Of a stretch of 63,478 nt of DNA, positions 1 to 7,879 are shown one piece after another. The DNA comes from Haloterrigena salina JCM 13891 (GTDB lineage: Archaea; Halobacteriota; Halobacteria; Halobacteriales; Natrialbaceae), in NCBI RefSeq assembly GCF_000337495.1, contig NZ_AOIS01000060.1, positions 17,606 through 81,083 of the forward strand, written 5' to 3'. The notes under the pieces were generated by a model. The model saw nothing but the letters and a program-made list of their open reading frames with translations, did not search any database and was not told the DNA's origin. The first letter of the stretch is position 1. The number at the start of each line of letters is the position of its first letter. The position numbers and the translations under genes were made by a program.

Positions 1-378
1 ACCGCTGCGGCGATCCAGGAAGACGAGGACGACGGCATCGGTCTCGAGGACAACGAGACCGAAGACAACGCGACCGAGGACAACGAGACGATGATGGACA
101 ACGAGAGCGAGGGTGAAACCATCTCCAACCTCTCCGCGTCCTCGATCACCATCGGTAACTCGACCGTCGACACGCTGACGTTCGGCGACGCGAGCGAACT
201 CGACGAAATCGGGAGCGAGGAGCCCGAAGACAACGTGACGGCGAGCGAAGCCAACGAGACGGAAGACAACGCGACCGAGGATAACGCGACGGAAGACAAC
301 ATGACGGAAGATAACGCGACCGAAGAAGACAACGCATCCGAGAACGACTCCGAGGACGACGGCGGACTGTTTGGCTGA
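1..378 (+). CDS. secreted acidic sequon-rich protein (C-terminal part)
   Basis: The reading frame is open from base 1 to a TGA at 376-378, so the N-terminus lies outside the window. The visible 125 residues are mostly Asp, Glu, Asn and Thr. They contain 14 N-x-S/T sequons, most in repeats of the type EDNAT or DNET. A short central stretch around ISNLSASSITIGNSTVDTLT resembles the beta-type repeats of the next gene, which suggests tandem paralogues. In haloarchaea such sequons are N-glycosylated on exported proteins, so a surface or secreted role is inferred. No enzymatic domain is visible. Confidence 0.75.
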   Translation, partial: TAAAIQEDEDDGIGLEDNETEDNATEDNETMMDNESEGETISNLSASSITIGNSTVDTLTFGDASELDEIGSEEPEDNVTASEANETEDNATEDNATEDNMTEDNATEEDNASENDSEDDGGLFG

Positions 379-696
379 TCGGGACGAACGCCGCGCGATC
401 GATTCCGTTCCGATTACCCTGCAATTGCGCTTTTTTTCGGCCCCCACTGATCGCGAGTGGAGACACCGCCCGTCGCCAACGGCGAGCGAACCGCGGGCGC
501 TGTCGACACGTCCAGTCGCCGACGGACGCGGATTACCGGTCTCGACCGGCTCGAGTGCGGGACGAAACCGCCGGTCGACGCGCGAACGAAGGGCTGATTA
601 GCGGCCGCTGGTCGCGTTCAAATGCGGCGTTTCTCCGGGAGAATTCTGTAACAGTCGCCTCGTTTTAGCCTGGCTCGACTGGTACGTCCGATCGTA
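379..696. other. intergenic region between the two sequon-rich paralogues
   Basis: This gene-free stretch starts with a probable terminator (GCAATTGC followed by seven T) just after the upstream stop codon. The remainder is GC-rich with no credible reading frame, RNA gene or repeat. The last part, before the ATG at 697, presumably carries the promoter of the next gene, though no clear TATA box stands out. Confidence 0.4.
421..437 (+). terminator. probable transcription terminator
   Basis: A short palindrome GCAATTGC is followed at once by C and a run of seven T, about 45 bases after the stop codon of the upstream secreted-protein gene. Archaeal termination often needs only a T-rich tract. 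The tract lies in the right place and strand to end that transcript. Confidence 0.45.
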
Positions 697-1755
697 ATGA
701 CTTCACGAACGCATTCGGTCGGCGCGGTGTTCGTCGCGGTGGCGGTCGCGCTCGCGGGGGGTCCCGCCCTCGCGGGGGCTGCGATGGGGACGAACGCCGA
801 CGCCGGAGACACGAGCGACGCGGGCACCGCGGCGACACTCGAGAACGTGCAGGTCGCGACGCTCGAACTCGAGAACGCGACCGTCGAGAACGCGACGATT
901 GAGGAGCTGAACGTCGACCAGCTCGACGCCGCACAGGAGGACCTCGAGCAACTCAACGAGTCGGTCGAACGGAGCGACGAGGGCGGAAACGAGAGCGGGA
1001 ACGAGACCGACGCCGGGGGCGAGGACGAGAACGACACCGCAAGCGGTGTGAACATCACCGACGTCGAACTCGAGCGACTCGCGCTCGAGAACGTCTCGCT
1101 GACGGACCTCGAGTTCGACGGCGAGCAGGTGGGCAGCGCCGGCGAGAACGCGTCCACCGGGAACGAAACCGGCGAGAACGCGTCCAGCGACGGGGACGCG
1201 GTGATCAGCGACGACGCCGAGACGGTCGCCGTCCAGAACCTGACCATCGAGACGATGAACGTCCAGCAGATGACGATCGATACCATCGAAACCGAGGAGG
1301 ACGGCGGGATCCTCAGTCAGGTCGGCGACTTCATCGGTGACATCTTCGGCGGCGACGACGAGTCGGAGGGCGACGCCGGTAACGCGTCGGCCGACGAGGA
1401 GATCGAGAACCTCACCATCGAACAGTTCGACGCCGAAACCGTCTCGATCGATACGCTGTCGATCCAGACCATCGAGGAGGCGGACTCGACCGCGGACGGG
1501 AATCAGACCGCGGAGGGAGACAACCAGAGCGAGGACAACGCCTCGGCGATGAACGAGACGACGTCGGACAACGAGACGGCCGATAACGAGACCGGCGAAA
1601 CCGTCTCCGAGGCCTCCGCGACGTCGATCTCGATCGAGACGATGAACACTGACACCGTCACCCTCGAGGACGCGGCCGACCTCGAGGCCGCCGTGCAGGC
1701 GGGAAGCGAAGCGAACGAAACCGTTAGCGGGAACGAGGGGAACGAGACGGAGTAG
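697..1755 (+). CDS. secreted sequon-rich protein with pentapeptide-like repeats
   Basis: The 352-residue product starts with a Sec-type signal peptide: basic start, hydrophobic core at about residues 8-28, Ala-rich cleavage region. The mature part is very acidic, has no Cys and contains 22 N-x-S/T sequons. Four blocks near residues 45-75, 180-205, 240-265 and 310-330 share a five-residue periodicity of the kind VxxLE-LENAT-VENAT-IEELN, which suggests a beta-solenoid. Acidic low-complexity linkers rich in NET and NES separate the blocks. The start at 697 is the only ATG that gives a signal peptide. It resembles the truncated gene upstream. The function is unknown; a glycosylated surface or adhesive protein is an inference. 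Confidence 0.8.
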   Translation: MTSRTHSVGAVFVAVAVALAGGPALAGAAMGTNADAGDTSDAGTAATLENVQVATLELENATVENATIEELNVDQLDAAQEDLEQLNESVERSDEGGNESGNETDAGGEDENDTASGVNITDVELERLALENVSLTDLEFDGEQVGSAGENASTGNETGENASSDGDAVISDDAETVAVQNLTIETMNVQQMTIDTIETEEDGGILSQVGDFIGDIFGGDDESEGDAGNASADEEIENLTIEQFDAETVSIDTLSIQTIEEADSTADGNQTAEGDNQSEDNASAMNETTSDNETADNETGETVSEASATSISIETMNTDTVTLEDAADLEAAVQAGSEANETVSGNEGNETE

Positions 1756-1875
1756 CACCGGCGCGAGCGACTCGAACGCGAGCGCGTCGGGCCGATCGTC
1801 GGCGACGGACGAACGATCGGCCACCCGGCCCAGATCATTTTTGCGACCGTCGCCGGCGATCGACCGTCCTCGAGG

Positions 1876-2430
1876 CTACGCCTCCGCGTCGAACAGCCGG
1901 TGGTACGAGACGGCGAGGACGGTCCGCCCGTCGCGGATCTCGCCCTCGCGGACGGCCTCGAGCAGCTCCTCGACCGCCGTCGGCGCCACGCGAATGCTCT
2001 CGTTGTGGTCGAGTTGCTGTTCGGCGGTCGGCCGACAGCCGCGGGCGACGAAGACGTGCAAGACGGCGTCGGCGATGCCGTTGGCCGGTTCGACGGTCAC
2101 CAGTCGCTCGAGGCTCTCGGCCTCGTGGCCGGTCTCCTCGGCCAGTTCGCGCCGGGCGGCGGCCTCGAGGTCGTCGTCGTCGGGTTCGGTGCCGCCGACG
2201 GGGAGCCCGCGGCTGACGCGGTCGACGGCCTGGCGCCACTCCTCGATGCAGACGACGTCACCGTCGGGGGTGAACGGGAGGATGCAGACGCTGGCGGGTT
2301 CCGAGAGGTAGTCGAACTCGGTTTCGGTGCCGTCGGGCAGTCGAACGCGTTCGTTAACGACGTCGAAGCCCGGACAAGTGTAGGCTATTTGGCGATCGCG
2401 GGTCTCCCAGGCGAGTGGATCCGTCGGCAT
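1876..2430 (-). CDS. Nudix hydrolase, ADP-ribose pyrophosphatase-like
   Basis: This 184-residue protein has a Nudix box at residues 80-102: G80, D86 where Glu is usual, then R94-E95-L96, E98, E99 and G101. The two adjacent Glu residues are the expected metal ligands for cleaving nucleoside diphosphate-X substrates. The preceding segment, with IEEWRQAVDR and a GLPVGG turn, is typical of ADP-ribose pyrophosphatases. I chose the ATG at 2430 over an in-frame TTG at 2457 because TTG starts are rare here. The gene is convergent with the upstream secreted-protein gene. The exact substrate cannot be read from the sequence. Confidence 0.85.
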   Translation of the reverse strand: MPTDPLAWETRDRQIAYTCPGFDVVNERVRLPDGTETEFDYLSEPASVCILPFTPDGDVVCIEEWRQAVDRVSRGLPVGGTEPDDDDLEAAARRELAEETGHEAESLERLVTVEPANGIADAVLHVFVARGCRPTAEQQLDHNESIRVAPTAVEELLEAVREGEIRDGRTVLAVSYHRLFDAEA

Positions 2431-2606
2431 ACCGGGCCGTACGGCCGTGGCTCTCAAAAACGCCCCGTCACGGAAGGCGGACCGAATCCGGACGGTGATA
2501 GCGGTCGTTACTGTGTCTATGTCCGACGTTCCGCCGTGACGGCTGTCCGTACTCGCTCTATAACAAAGTCACAGATGAGAGAAGGTCGTCACTCAGAGGG
2601 TGATCC

Positions 2607-2882
2607 ATGGATCAGCTAACTGGCTTCCAACGTGACTTGCTGTACGTGATCGCAGGGAAGGATCGGCCGTCCGGTCAGGAGATACTCGACGACATCAACA
2701 CATACATCGATCAGCCGGTCACCCACGGCCGGCTGTATCCCAATCTCGACACGCTCGTCGAGAAGGAACTCGTCGAAAAGGGACAACTCGACCGGCGAAC
2801 GAACTACTACGCGCTGACGCCGAAAGGACGACGAGCCCTCCGGCGTCGCCAGGAGTGGGTCGACCAGTACGTCGACGTCTAA
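2607..2882 (+). CDS. PadR-family winged-helix transcriptional regulator
   Basis: The 91-residue product is a single winged-helix domain of the PadR type. The N-terminal helix FQRDLLYVIAG is followed by SGQEILDDI, the recognition region HGRLYPNLDTLVEKELVEKG, and the wing with RTNYYALTPKGRRAL. PadR proteins are usually small dimeric repressors that respond to stress or small molecules. A TATA-like element (TCTATAACA) lies about 50 bases upstream of the ATG. No obvious target operon lies next to it, so its regulon is unknown. Confidence 0.9.
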   Translation: MDQLTGFQRDLLYVIAGKDRPSGQEILDDINTYIDQPVTHGRLYPNLDTLVEKELVEKGQLDRRTNYYALTPKGRRALRRRQEWVDQYVDV

Positions 2883-2985
2883 CCCCTCCTGAGCGCCTTT
2901 CATCTCGACACGCCGTCGCGGCCGTCCGTAGCGGATCGACCGTCACCGAGTAGCCGTCGCACCCGGTTCGCCGTCGTTATCTTCG

Positions 2986-3225
2986 TTACCGAGCGTCCTC
3001 GAGATCGACGACCGTCTCCAGATCCGCACTGAGCCACGCCGTCAGCATCGCCTCGGGCGGTTCGTCCCGCGGCACGAGCGTACAGCGATCGCTGTCGGCG
3101 CTGTAGCGGACGACGACCGCCTCGAGGCGGACGTCCCGTTCGGGGCCGTCTCGAGGGTCGTCGGTATCGGTCGTCCGCGCGCCGGCCGTGTCGGATTCCG
3201 TCCGTGGGTCGGGTATCTCGTCCAT
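2986..3225 (-). CDS. small DUF7511-type haloarchaeal protein
   Basis: The 79-residue protein has a disordered acidic N-terminus of about 35 residues. A compact C-terminal half of about 40 residues carries the pattern VVRYSADSDRCTLVPRD, then a WLSADLETVVDLEDAR end. A protein encoded at 14971-15162 has the same arrangement: C-x-(I/L)-(F/V)-P-R, an A-W motif and a terminal SLE/DLE segment. I recognise this as a haloarchaea-only family, which I place as DUF7511 from memory. The function is unknown. No signal peptide or membrane segment is present. Confidence 0.65.
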   Translation of the reverse strand: MDEIPDPRTESDTAGARTTDTDDPRDGPERDVRLEAVVVRYSADSDRCTLVPRDEPPEAMLTAWLSADLETVVDLEDAR

Positions 3226-3429
3226 GATCGTCCGAAGCGTCAGTGACGCAACACCGTCTATAGGAGCGGCACGGACAAAACGACATCTGCTAGAAACCAG
3301 TCACGAACGACCGGTCGACGACGCGTTTCCGGGTACAGCGATCGACGGCGAAAAACGGGACGAACGGCTGCCGAGGACGCCGAAACTTCCGCGCAAAACG
3401 GATCGAACGGCGGCGAGTGCGTCCGGTTC

Positions 3430-4635
3430 TCAGTAGTCGCCCGTGGCGGACTCGTTCTCGGCGTGCCCGTCCGTCTGGTTCATCGCATCGTCGGTCGACT
3501 CGTTCGCTTCCGTCGCGTCGTCGGCCGTCACGCTCTCGTTTTCGCCGCTCGAGTCGTCGTCGGCTACCGTCTCGCTGCCCGGTTCGCCGTCGACGGCGGC
3601 GAGCACGCTGAACGAGCGGTCCTCGTCGTCCGTCTCGTCGGGCATCGATCCCGCCAGCTCGGCCGTTACCGTCTCGTCGTCCAGCTCCGCGAGGTAGCCG
3701 ATGGCGAAGGCCGTGTACGCCGTGTCCGCCTCGAGGTCGAGTTCGACGCTGACGACGGGGTCGGGTTGGGAGATTACGTCGACCTCGCCGACGGTCTCGT
3801 CGGTCTCGTTGCTGCTGGCGCTCTCGTTACCTGTTTCGGACGTCTCCTCGCCCATCTCGGCGCTCTCGCCGGCCGGGAAGACCTCGAGCGTCTGGCTCCC
3901 GGGCTCTACCGGAACGTAGCCGGACGGCTCGGTGAAGGCGACGTCTTCGAAGACTAGCGCACCGGTCTCTCCCTCGGCGATGTCGATCGCCGGGGCGTCC
4001 GGAACCGCGTGCACGACTCGGAGCGGGGCCGTCCCCGCTTCGACGTCGTTCGACGGGGAATCGACGAGCAGCAGGACGTCGAACGTGCCCGCGTCGGTCT
4101 CGCTCTCGATGTCGCCCATCTCGCCGGTCCCGTCCGTCTCGTTGGCGAGCGCGCTGCCGCCGTCGGAGACGTTCCCCGTCTCGTTGCCGGCGGTGTCGTT
4201 GGCTGCGTCGTACGCGGAGACGTCCGTGTCGTCTCCCGCGGCGCCGGCAGACTCGCCCTCGAGTTCGCCGAGAGCGGCGGCCGTGTAGAACTCCGAGTCG
4301 ACGGCGATGGTTCCCTCGTAGACGGGCTGGTCGTCACCGGCGGCCGTGATCGTGATCGAGTACGTGCCCGGAACGATCTCGAGATACGGCGTGAGGTCCC
4401 CGTAGCCGACGTCCGAGAGGATCTGCTGATCGTCGACGTAGACGTCGACGTTCGGCGCGTCCGGCGAGAAGTGGCCGACGCGGATCGCGCCGAGCTCCTC
4501 GTCGTCGACCGTCGTTTCGTCGGCCTCCCGTTCGTCGTCTCCGTGTTCGTTGATGGCCAAAGCGGTTCCAGTGATCGCCGATCCGGTACCGACGACACCG
4601 ATCGCCTTGATCGTCGAACGTCGTGATAGTGTCAT
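3430..4635 (-). CDS. exported DUF4397-domain protein with acidic sequon tails
   Basis: The product has 401 residues from the ATG at 4635; an upstream TTG at 4668 is less likely. It begins with LSRRSTIKAIGVVG and a hydrophobic stretch, a plausible Tat signal. Two DUF4397-type beta domains follow: the first begins near IRVGHFSPDAPNVDVYVD and the second near LRVVHAVPDAPAIDIAEG. Acidic linkers dense in NET, NES and NDT sequons separate and follow the domains. DUF4397 domains occur in secreted or surface proteins of archaea and bacteria; no activity is assigned. The tail composition matches that of other exported proteins in this part of the window. Confidence 0.85.
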   Translation of the reverse strand: MTLSRRSTIKAIGVVGTGSAITGTALAINEHGDDEREADETTVDDEELGAIRVGHFSPDAPNVDVYVDDQQILSDVGYGDLTPYLEIVPGTYSITITAAGDDQPVYEGTIAVDSEFYTAAALGELEGESAGAAGDDTDVSAYDAANDTAGNETGNVSDGGSALANETDGTGEMGDIESETDAGTFDVLLLVDSPSNDVEAGTAPLRVVHAVPDAPAIDIAEGETGALVFEDVAFTEPSGYVPVEPGSQTLEVFPAGESAEMGEETSETGNESASSNETDETVGEVDVISQPDPVVSVELDLEADTAYTAFAIGYLAELDDETVTAELAGSMPDETDDEDRSFSVLAAVDGEPGSETVADDDSSGENESVTADDATEANESTDDAMNQTDGHAENESATGDY

Positions 4636-4789
4636 ACTACGTCGATAAGGGGGGCGCGAAACGGGCAAAAACAGCGCAGTCAGTTTACCTGATTGTCGTC
4701 TCGTTTACTCGAGACTGGTCGCTGTAGACGGCCCGTAACGAGCGAAAGCAGCGCCTACAGCGAAGTAGCGGAACCGAACAGCAGATCGC

Positions 4790-5521
4790 TTACCGATCTC
4801 CGCTCAGCGACACCGTCGAGAGATCAGCCTCGAGGTCCTCGACGTGGTCGTTGAACGACTCGACGAACGCGGCCACGTCGTCGGCGAGCCGACGGACCTC
4901 GGTCGCTGGCGGGGGGCCGTACTGCGAGATGAGGTAGACGCCGTCCGACCCGCCGACCCGCAGGTAGCTCGCGGTGTCGCCGTCGAACTTGAGCTCCCAG
5001 CGACTGCCCGATACCGTCGTCGCGTAGGTGCCGTACTCGCCCTCGTAGCGGTGGAGCTCGCTCGCCATCGCGTTCCCGACGTCGCGGATTCGCTCGAGAA
5101 TTCGGTCGCGTTCGGCGACCAGCTCGGCCGTCGATTCGATCTCGGGGAACTCGTCCGGAACGTCCGCGAGCAGCCCCTCGAAGGAGCGGACGTACTCGTT
5201 GTACGCGGCGACGAACGCCCCGTAGTCGGCCATCGCCGTCTCGAGCGCCTCGGGTTCGGGCGGCTGTTTGCTCGAGACGACGTAGGTCTCCTCGCCCGAT
5301 TTCGGCTCGAACCGGAGGTACTGGACGTCGCCGGCCTCGTACTTGATCGTCCAGGTTCCGGCGTCGGTCTGGAACGTCTGTTGGCCGTAGTCGCCGCCCT
5401 GAAAGACGGCGAGCTCCCGCGCGATCTCGCCGGCGTGGGTCCGGACGCGGGCCGCCAGTTCGTCGCGTCGCTCGGCGACGTCCGCCATTTCCTCGACGTC
5501 CGTCTCGAGTCCCTCGGTCAT
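4790..5521 (-). CDS. unknown protein with an internal duplication
   Basis: The 243-residue product has no signal peptide and no membrane segment. It consists of two copies of a domain of about 100 residues (about 17-118 and 133-232). Each copy has an Arg/Glu-rich helix, a beta segment with a W-x-(I/L)-K-(Y/F) motif (TWTIKYE and RWELKFD), a YLR strand, a YVVSS or YLISQ strand, and a closing helix starting after PPEPE or PPPATE. I do not recognise the family. The helix-sheet-helix pattern resembles profilin-like or ligand-sensing folds, but that is only a guess. The ATG at 5521 removes a low-quality N-terminal extension. Confidence 0.75.
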   Translation of the reverse strand: MTEGLETDVEEMADVAERRDELAARVRTHAGEIARELAVFQGGDYGQQTFQTDAGTWTIKYEAGDVQYLRFEPKSGEETYVVSSKQPPEPEALETAMADYGAFVAAYNEYVRSFEGLLADVPDEFPEIESTAELVAERDRILERIRDVGNAMASELHRYEGEYGTYATTVSGSRWELKFDGDTASYLRVGGSDGVYLISQYGPPPATEVRRLADDVAAFVESFNDHVEDLEADLSTVSLSGDR

Positions 5522-5627
5522 CAGTCGTGAGAGGAACCGGATCCCGATACCAGTTGCGTCTCCGCTCGGTTCGGCCGTCGGACGGCCGCGGCGATCCGAC
5601 CGGCGACCGGTGACCGGCGTTCCGAAC

Positions 5628-6020
5628 CTACTCGGTCTCGGCGTACTCGGACGCGAACGTCTCCGGTCCCACGACTTCGAGGTCACCCTCGGCGACGAGC
5701 GCGTCGAGGTACGTCACCGTTTCCTCGAAGCGGTCGACCACGTCGCCCGCGAGTCCGTGGTAGCAAAGCACGGTGATCCCGCCCAGATCGGCCGTCCGCT
5801 CGAGCAGTGCTTCGGGGCCTCGGGGTCGACGGCGCGCGGGTAGCGAGCCGCATCGACGACGCAGCCCTGAACCGGCTGGCCCGCGGCGAACCCGAGGTTG
5901 GAGGTCTCGTCGACGAGGTCGAGCGAGGCGGCGTCGTACCGTCCGGCCGGATAGGAGACGAACCGGGCGCCGTCCGCGTACCCCTCGTCCTCGAGTCACT
6001 CCCGCGCGTCGGTCAGCTTA
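5628..6020 (-). pseudogene. degenerate polysaccharide deacetylase (NodB-like) C-terminus
   Basis: The last 60 codons encode a convincing polysaccharide deacetylase end, with ITVLCYHGLAG and a terminal FASEYAE. Upstream the homology continues in a different frame with EGYADGARFVSYPAGRYD and DETSNLGFAAGQP. A frameshift is therefore needed near 5800-5825. In that upstream frame a TGA sits at 5996-5998, where the family usually has Trp (RE-W-LEDEGY), so a TGG to TGA change is likely. Everything N-terminal, including the metal-binding motifs, is missing. This is a dead fragment of a carbohydrate esterase. Confidence 0.75.
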
Positions 6021-6063
6021 GCACGACGGTTGGCGCCCGTTGTGTCCCGTCCGGGTTCCGTTC

Positions 6064-6372
6064 TCAGCCCTCGTCCTCGCTCTCGTTCGTCGTCCCGCCG
6101 GTTTCGTTGTCGGTATCGTTCTCCCCGTCGTCGCTCTCGTTCGTCATCTCGCCGGTCTCGTTTTCCGTTTCGTTGTCGGTATCGTTCCCTTCCCCGTCGA
6201 CCAGGCCCTCGTCTTCGTCTCGGTCCTGACCGTTCCCCGTCCCCTCTTCGGCGGCCGGTTCGTCGTCGTCGCCGCCGCCGCTCGGGCCGCCACAGCCGGC
6301 GACCAGCGCCGTCGCCGCTGTCGCACCCGTTACCCGCAACAGCCGTCGTCGCGTCCGTTGCTGTGGACTCAT
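6064..6372 (-). CDS. small Tat lipoprotein with sequon-rich tail
   Basis: The 102-residue product starts at the ATG at 6372 with a twin-arginine region (TRRRLLRVTG), a hydrophobic stretch and the lipobox LVAGC. It is thus a probable Tat-exported lipoprotein. The mature part has no recognisable domain. It is a Gly/Asp/Glu/Asn/Thr chain with repeated NDT, NET and NES sequons, much like the tails of the DUF4397 protein and the two secreted proteins at the start of the window. It may be a surface-anchored glycosylated spacer; this is an inference from composition. Confidence 0.7.
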   Translation of the reverse strand: MSPQQRTRRRLLRVTGATAATALVAGCGGPSGGGDDDEPAAEEGTGNGQDRDEDEGLVDGEGNDTDNETENETGEMTNESDDGENDTDNETGGTTNESEDEG

Positions 6373-6523
6373 ACCACGTGCAAGCATTCCCCGTCCGATA
6401 AGTTCTGAGCCGACACTCGCGTGTGTCGTCCCCTCGACGGCGAGGGCGAACGGCGACGGATCGACTCGAGGAGGTCGGAAGATGAGCCGACCGACGGAAT
6501 CGGCTGCGCCGCAGCCCGCGGCG

Positions 6524-6772
6524 TTACCAGGTGCGTCGACGAGGGGACCCCCTGCCGGCGTCGAACCGCTCGACCCGAGGCCCGGGCTCGAAGAAGTCCC
6601 CGCGGTCGTCGTAGGCGACCCAGCCCTCGAGGACCATCGTTTCCAGCACGTCCCGGACGAGCCCCGGATCGTAGCCCTCGATCTCGCGGGGCCGGAGCGG
6701 GAGACCCCGGCAGACCATCCACTCGAGGGCGTCGTTCCAGATCGCGTCGCGCTCGGGATTGCGCGCGTACAT
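6524..6772 (-). CDS. small winged-helix-like haloarchaeal protein
   Basis: The 82-residue product has the pattern DAIWNDALEWMVCRG, PREIEGYDPGLVRDVLETMVLEGWVAYD and FEPGPRVERF. This fits three helices followed by a beta wing and resembles small winged-helix proteins. Because no full HTH consensus is visible, DNA binding is only a suggestion. The ATG at 6772 is the natural start. It stands alone between a Tat lipoprotein gene and a divergent oxidoreductase gene. Confidence 0.6.
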   Translation of the reverse strand: MYARNPERDAIWNDALEWMVCRGLPLRPREIEGYDPGLVRDVLETMVLEGWVAYDDRGDFFEPGPRVERFDAGRGSPRRRTW

Positions 6773-6895
6773 GTGTTAGCTGCGGATTCCCGACGGTAGC
6801 TATCAATCTTCCGCCCGTTCCGAGCGTGGATCGACGCGAGCGTGCCTCTCAATGTAGGCAGTATACAAAAGCCGAACGCGAGCGAATCGCCGCCC

Positions 6896-7303
6896 GTGAC
6901 AGCAATCCCCGACGCCTTTCACGACCTGTTCGAGAAGCAAACGTTCGCGCACGTCGCGACGCTGACCGGGGACACCGACCCCCACGTCACGCCGGTCTGG
7001 ATCGACTACGACGCCGACGACGACCGACTCTTGATCAACACCGAACGCGGTCGCCGCAAGGAGCGCAACGTCCGCGAGGACCCGTCGGTCGGCGTCAGCA
7101 TGGTCGACCCCGAGAACCCCTACCGGCGACTCTCGATCATCGGCGAGGTCGAGGAGGTCACGACCGAGGGGGCTCGAGAGCACATCGACGAACTCGCGCA
7201 GCGCTACACGGGCGAAGACGAGTACGGAACGCCCATCGAAACCGAGCGGGTTATTCTGCGGATCCGCGTCGACGAAGTCGTCGACGCACAGGACGCGAGC
7301 TGA
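6896..7303 (+). CDS. PPOX-class F420-dependent oxidoreductase family protein
   Basis: The product has the split-barrel flavin or F420-binding fold of the pyridoxamine-phosphate-oxidase class. Hallmarks are FAHVATLTGDTDPHVTPVW near the N-terminus, a strand LLINTERGRRKERNVRED, and SIIGEVEEV. I chose the GTG at 6896 because homologues typically start about ten residues before FHDLFEKQ. A longer frame from a GTG at 6842 would add an unlikely basic leader and run through the probable TATA box (TATACAAAAG). Haloarchaea make coenzyme F420, so F420-linked reduction is likely, but the substrate is unknown. Confidence 0.85.
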   Translation: MTAIPDAFHDLFEKQTFAHVATLTGDTDPHVTPVWIDYDADDDRLLINTERGRRKERNVREDPSVGVSMVDPENPYRRLSIIGEVEEVTTEGAREHIDELAQRYTGEDEYGTPIETERVILRIRVDEVVDAQDAS

Positions 7304-7341
7304 TCGCCGCCAGGTTGTCTCCGCCGTCGACTCCGTCGCCG

Positions 7342-7572
7342 TTACGCGTCGTCGGTTTCGGTCTCCGGTTCGCCGTCGGACGAATCGGCCGGCGTCGTCT
7401 CGTCGGCGGCCGACGGTTCCGAATACTGGCGCCGAGTCTGCTGGTTGAGCAGTTCCACCTCGTGGCTGCGCTCGGCGTGGCGGTTGAAAAACGTCTGGGC
7501 GTCCTCGAGCCCCTCGATGAGTCGTTCCGTGTTGCAGGTGTGACAGACGCACCGGTACAGATCCTCACTCAT
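7342..7572 (-). CDS. small zinc-finger-like haloarchaeal protein
   Basis: The 76-residue product has a single C-x2-C (CHTC) followed about 20 residues later by H-x4-H (HAERSHEVEL), a plausible C2H2-type zinc site. The second half is an acidic, disordered tail rich in Thr, Glu and Asp. Small single-finger proteins of this size are frequent in haloarchaea and are often implicated in gene regulation. The function of this one is not known. It is convergent with the F420 oxidoreductase gene. Confidence 0.65.
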   Translation of the reverse strand: MSEDLYRCVCHTCNTERLIEGLEDAQTFFNRHAERSHEVELLNQQTRRQYSEPSAADETTPADSSDGEPETETDDA

Positions 7573-7879
7573 CGATCGACGCTCGTGAGGAGATGGCGGT
7601 GACTATCGGCCGGACGTGGCCAGCGACGGTCTCAGGGCGGGGTCGAGTGGCGTTCATGTAGTCAGGTTGCGCCGCGCCGGTCGGGAAACGATTCTCGCTC
7701 TCGTCGTAATCGGTGCTTCTGATCAAGGTAGTTGTGTGTGGACGGTAGCTGTATCCGGTTCGGTACGACAGTCATTGTCCACGACTTGTTCGGCAATACA
7801 AAAAACCCGTCCCTAATCTATTTGGAAGAAAAGTAGGTACTTATTCTAGTTTGGATTTTCGAAGTTATTCGGGAAGGAT
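7573..7879. other. gene-free region upstream of a zinc-finger gene and after an Lrp gene
   Basis: This 307-base stretch is noticeably more AT-rich on its right side (7795-7875, with several A and T runs) than the surrounding sequence. I see no credible reading frame, tRNA or long repeat. The left part must hold the promoter of the minus-strand zinc-finger gene. The right part probably holds the terminator of the minus-strand Lrp gene (CTATTTGGAAGAAAAG region). Confidence 0.35.

Noticed and set aside
240..345. Short direct repeats that resemble a repeat array
   Set aside because: They are in-frame codon repeats for EDNAT-type residues within a protein gene. Spacing and lack of spacers exclude CRISPR.
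6842..6895. Upstream extension of the PPOX oxidoreductase from a GTG at 6842
   Set aside because: The extension would read through a probable TATA box and adds residues not seen in the family; the GTG at 6896 fits the usual N-terminus.
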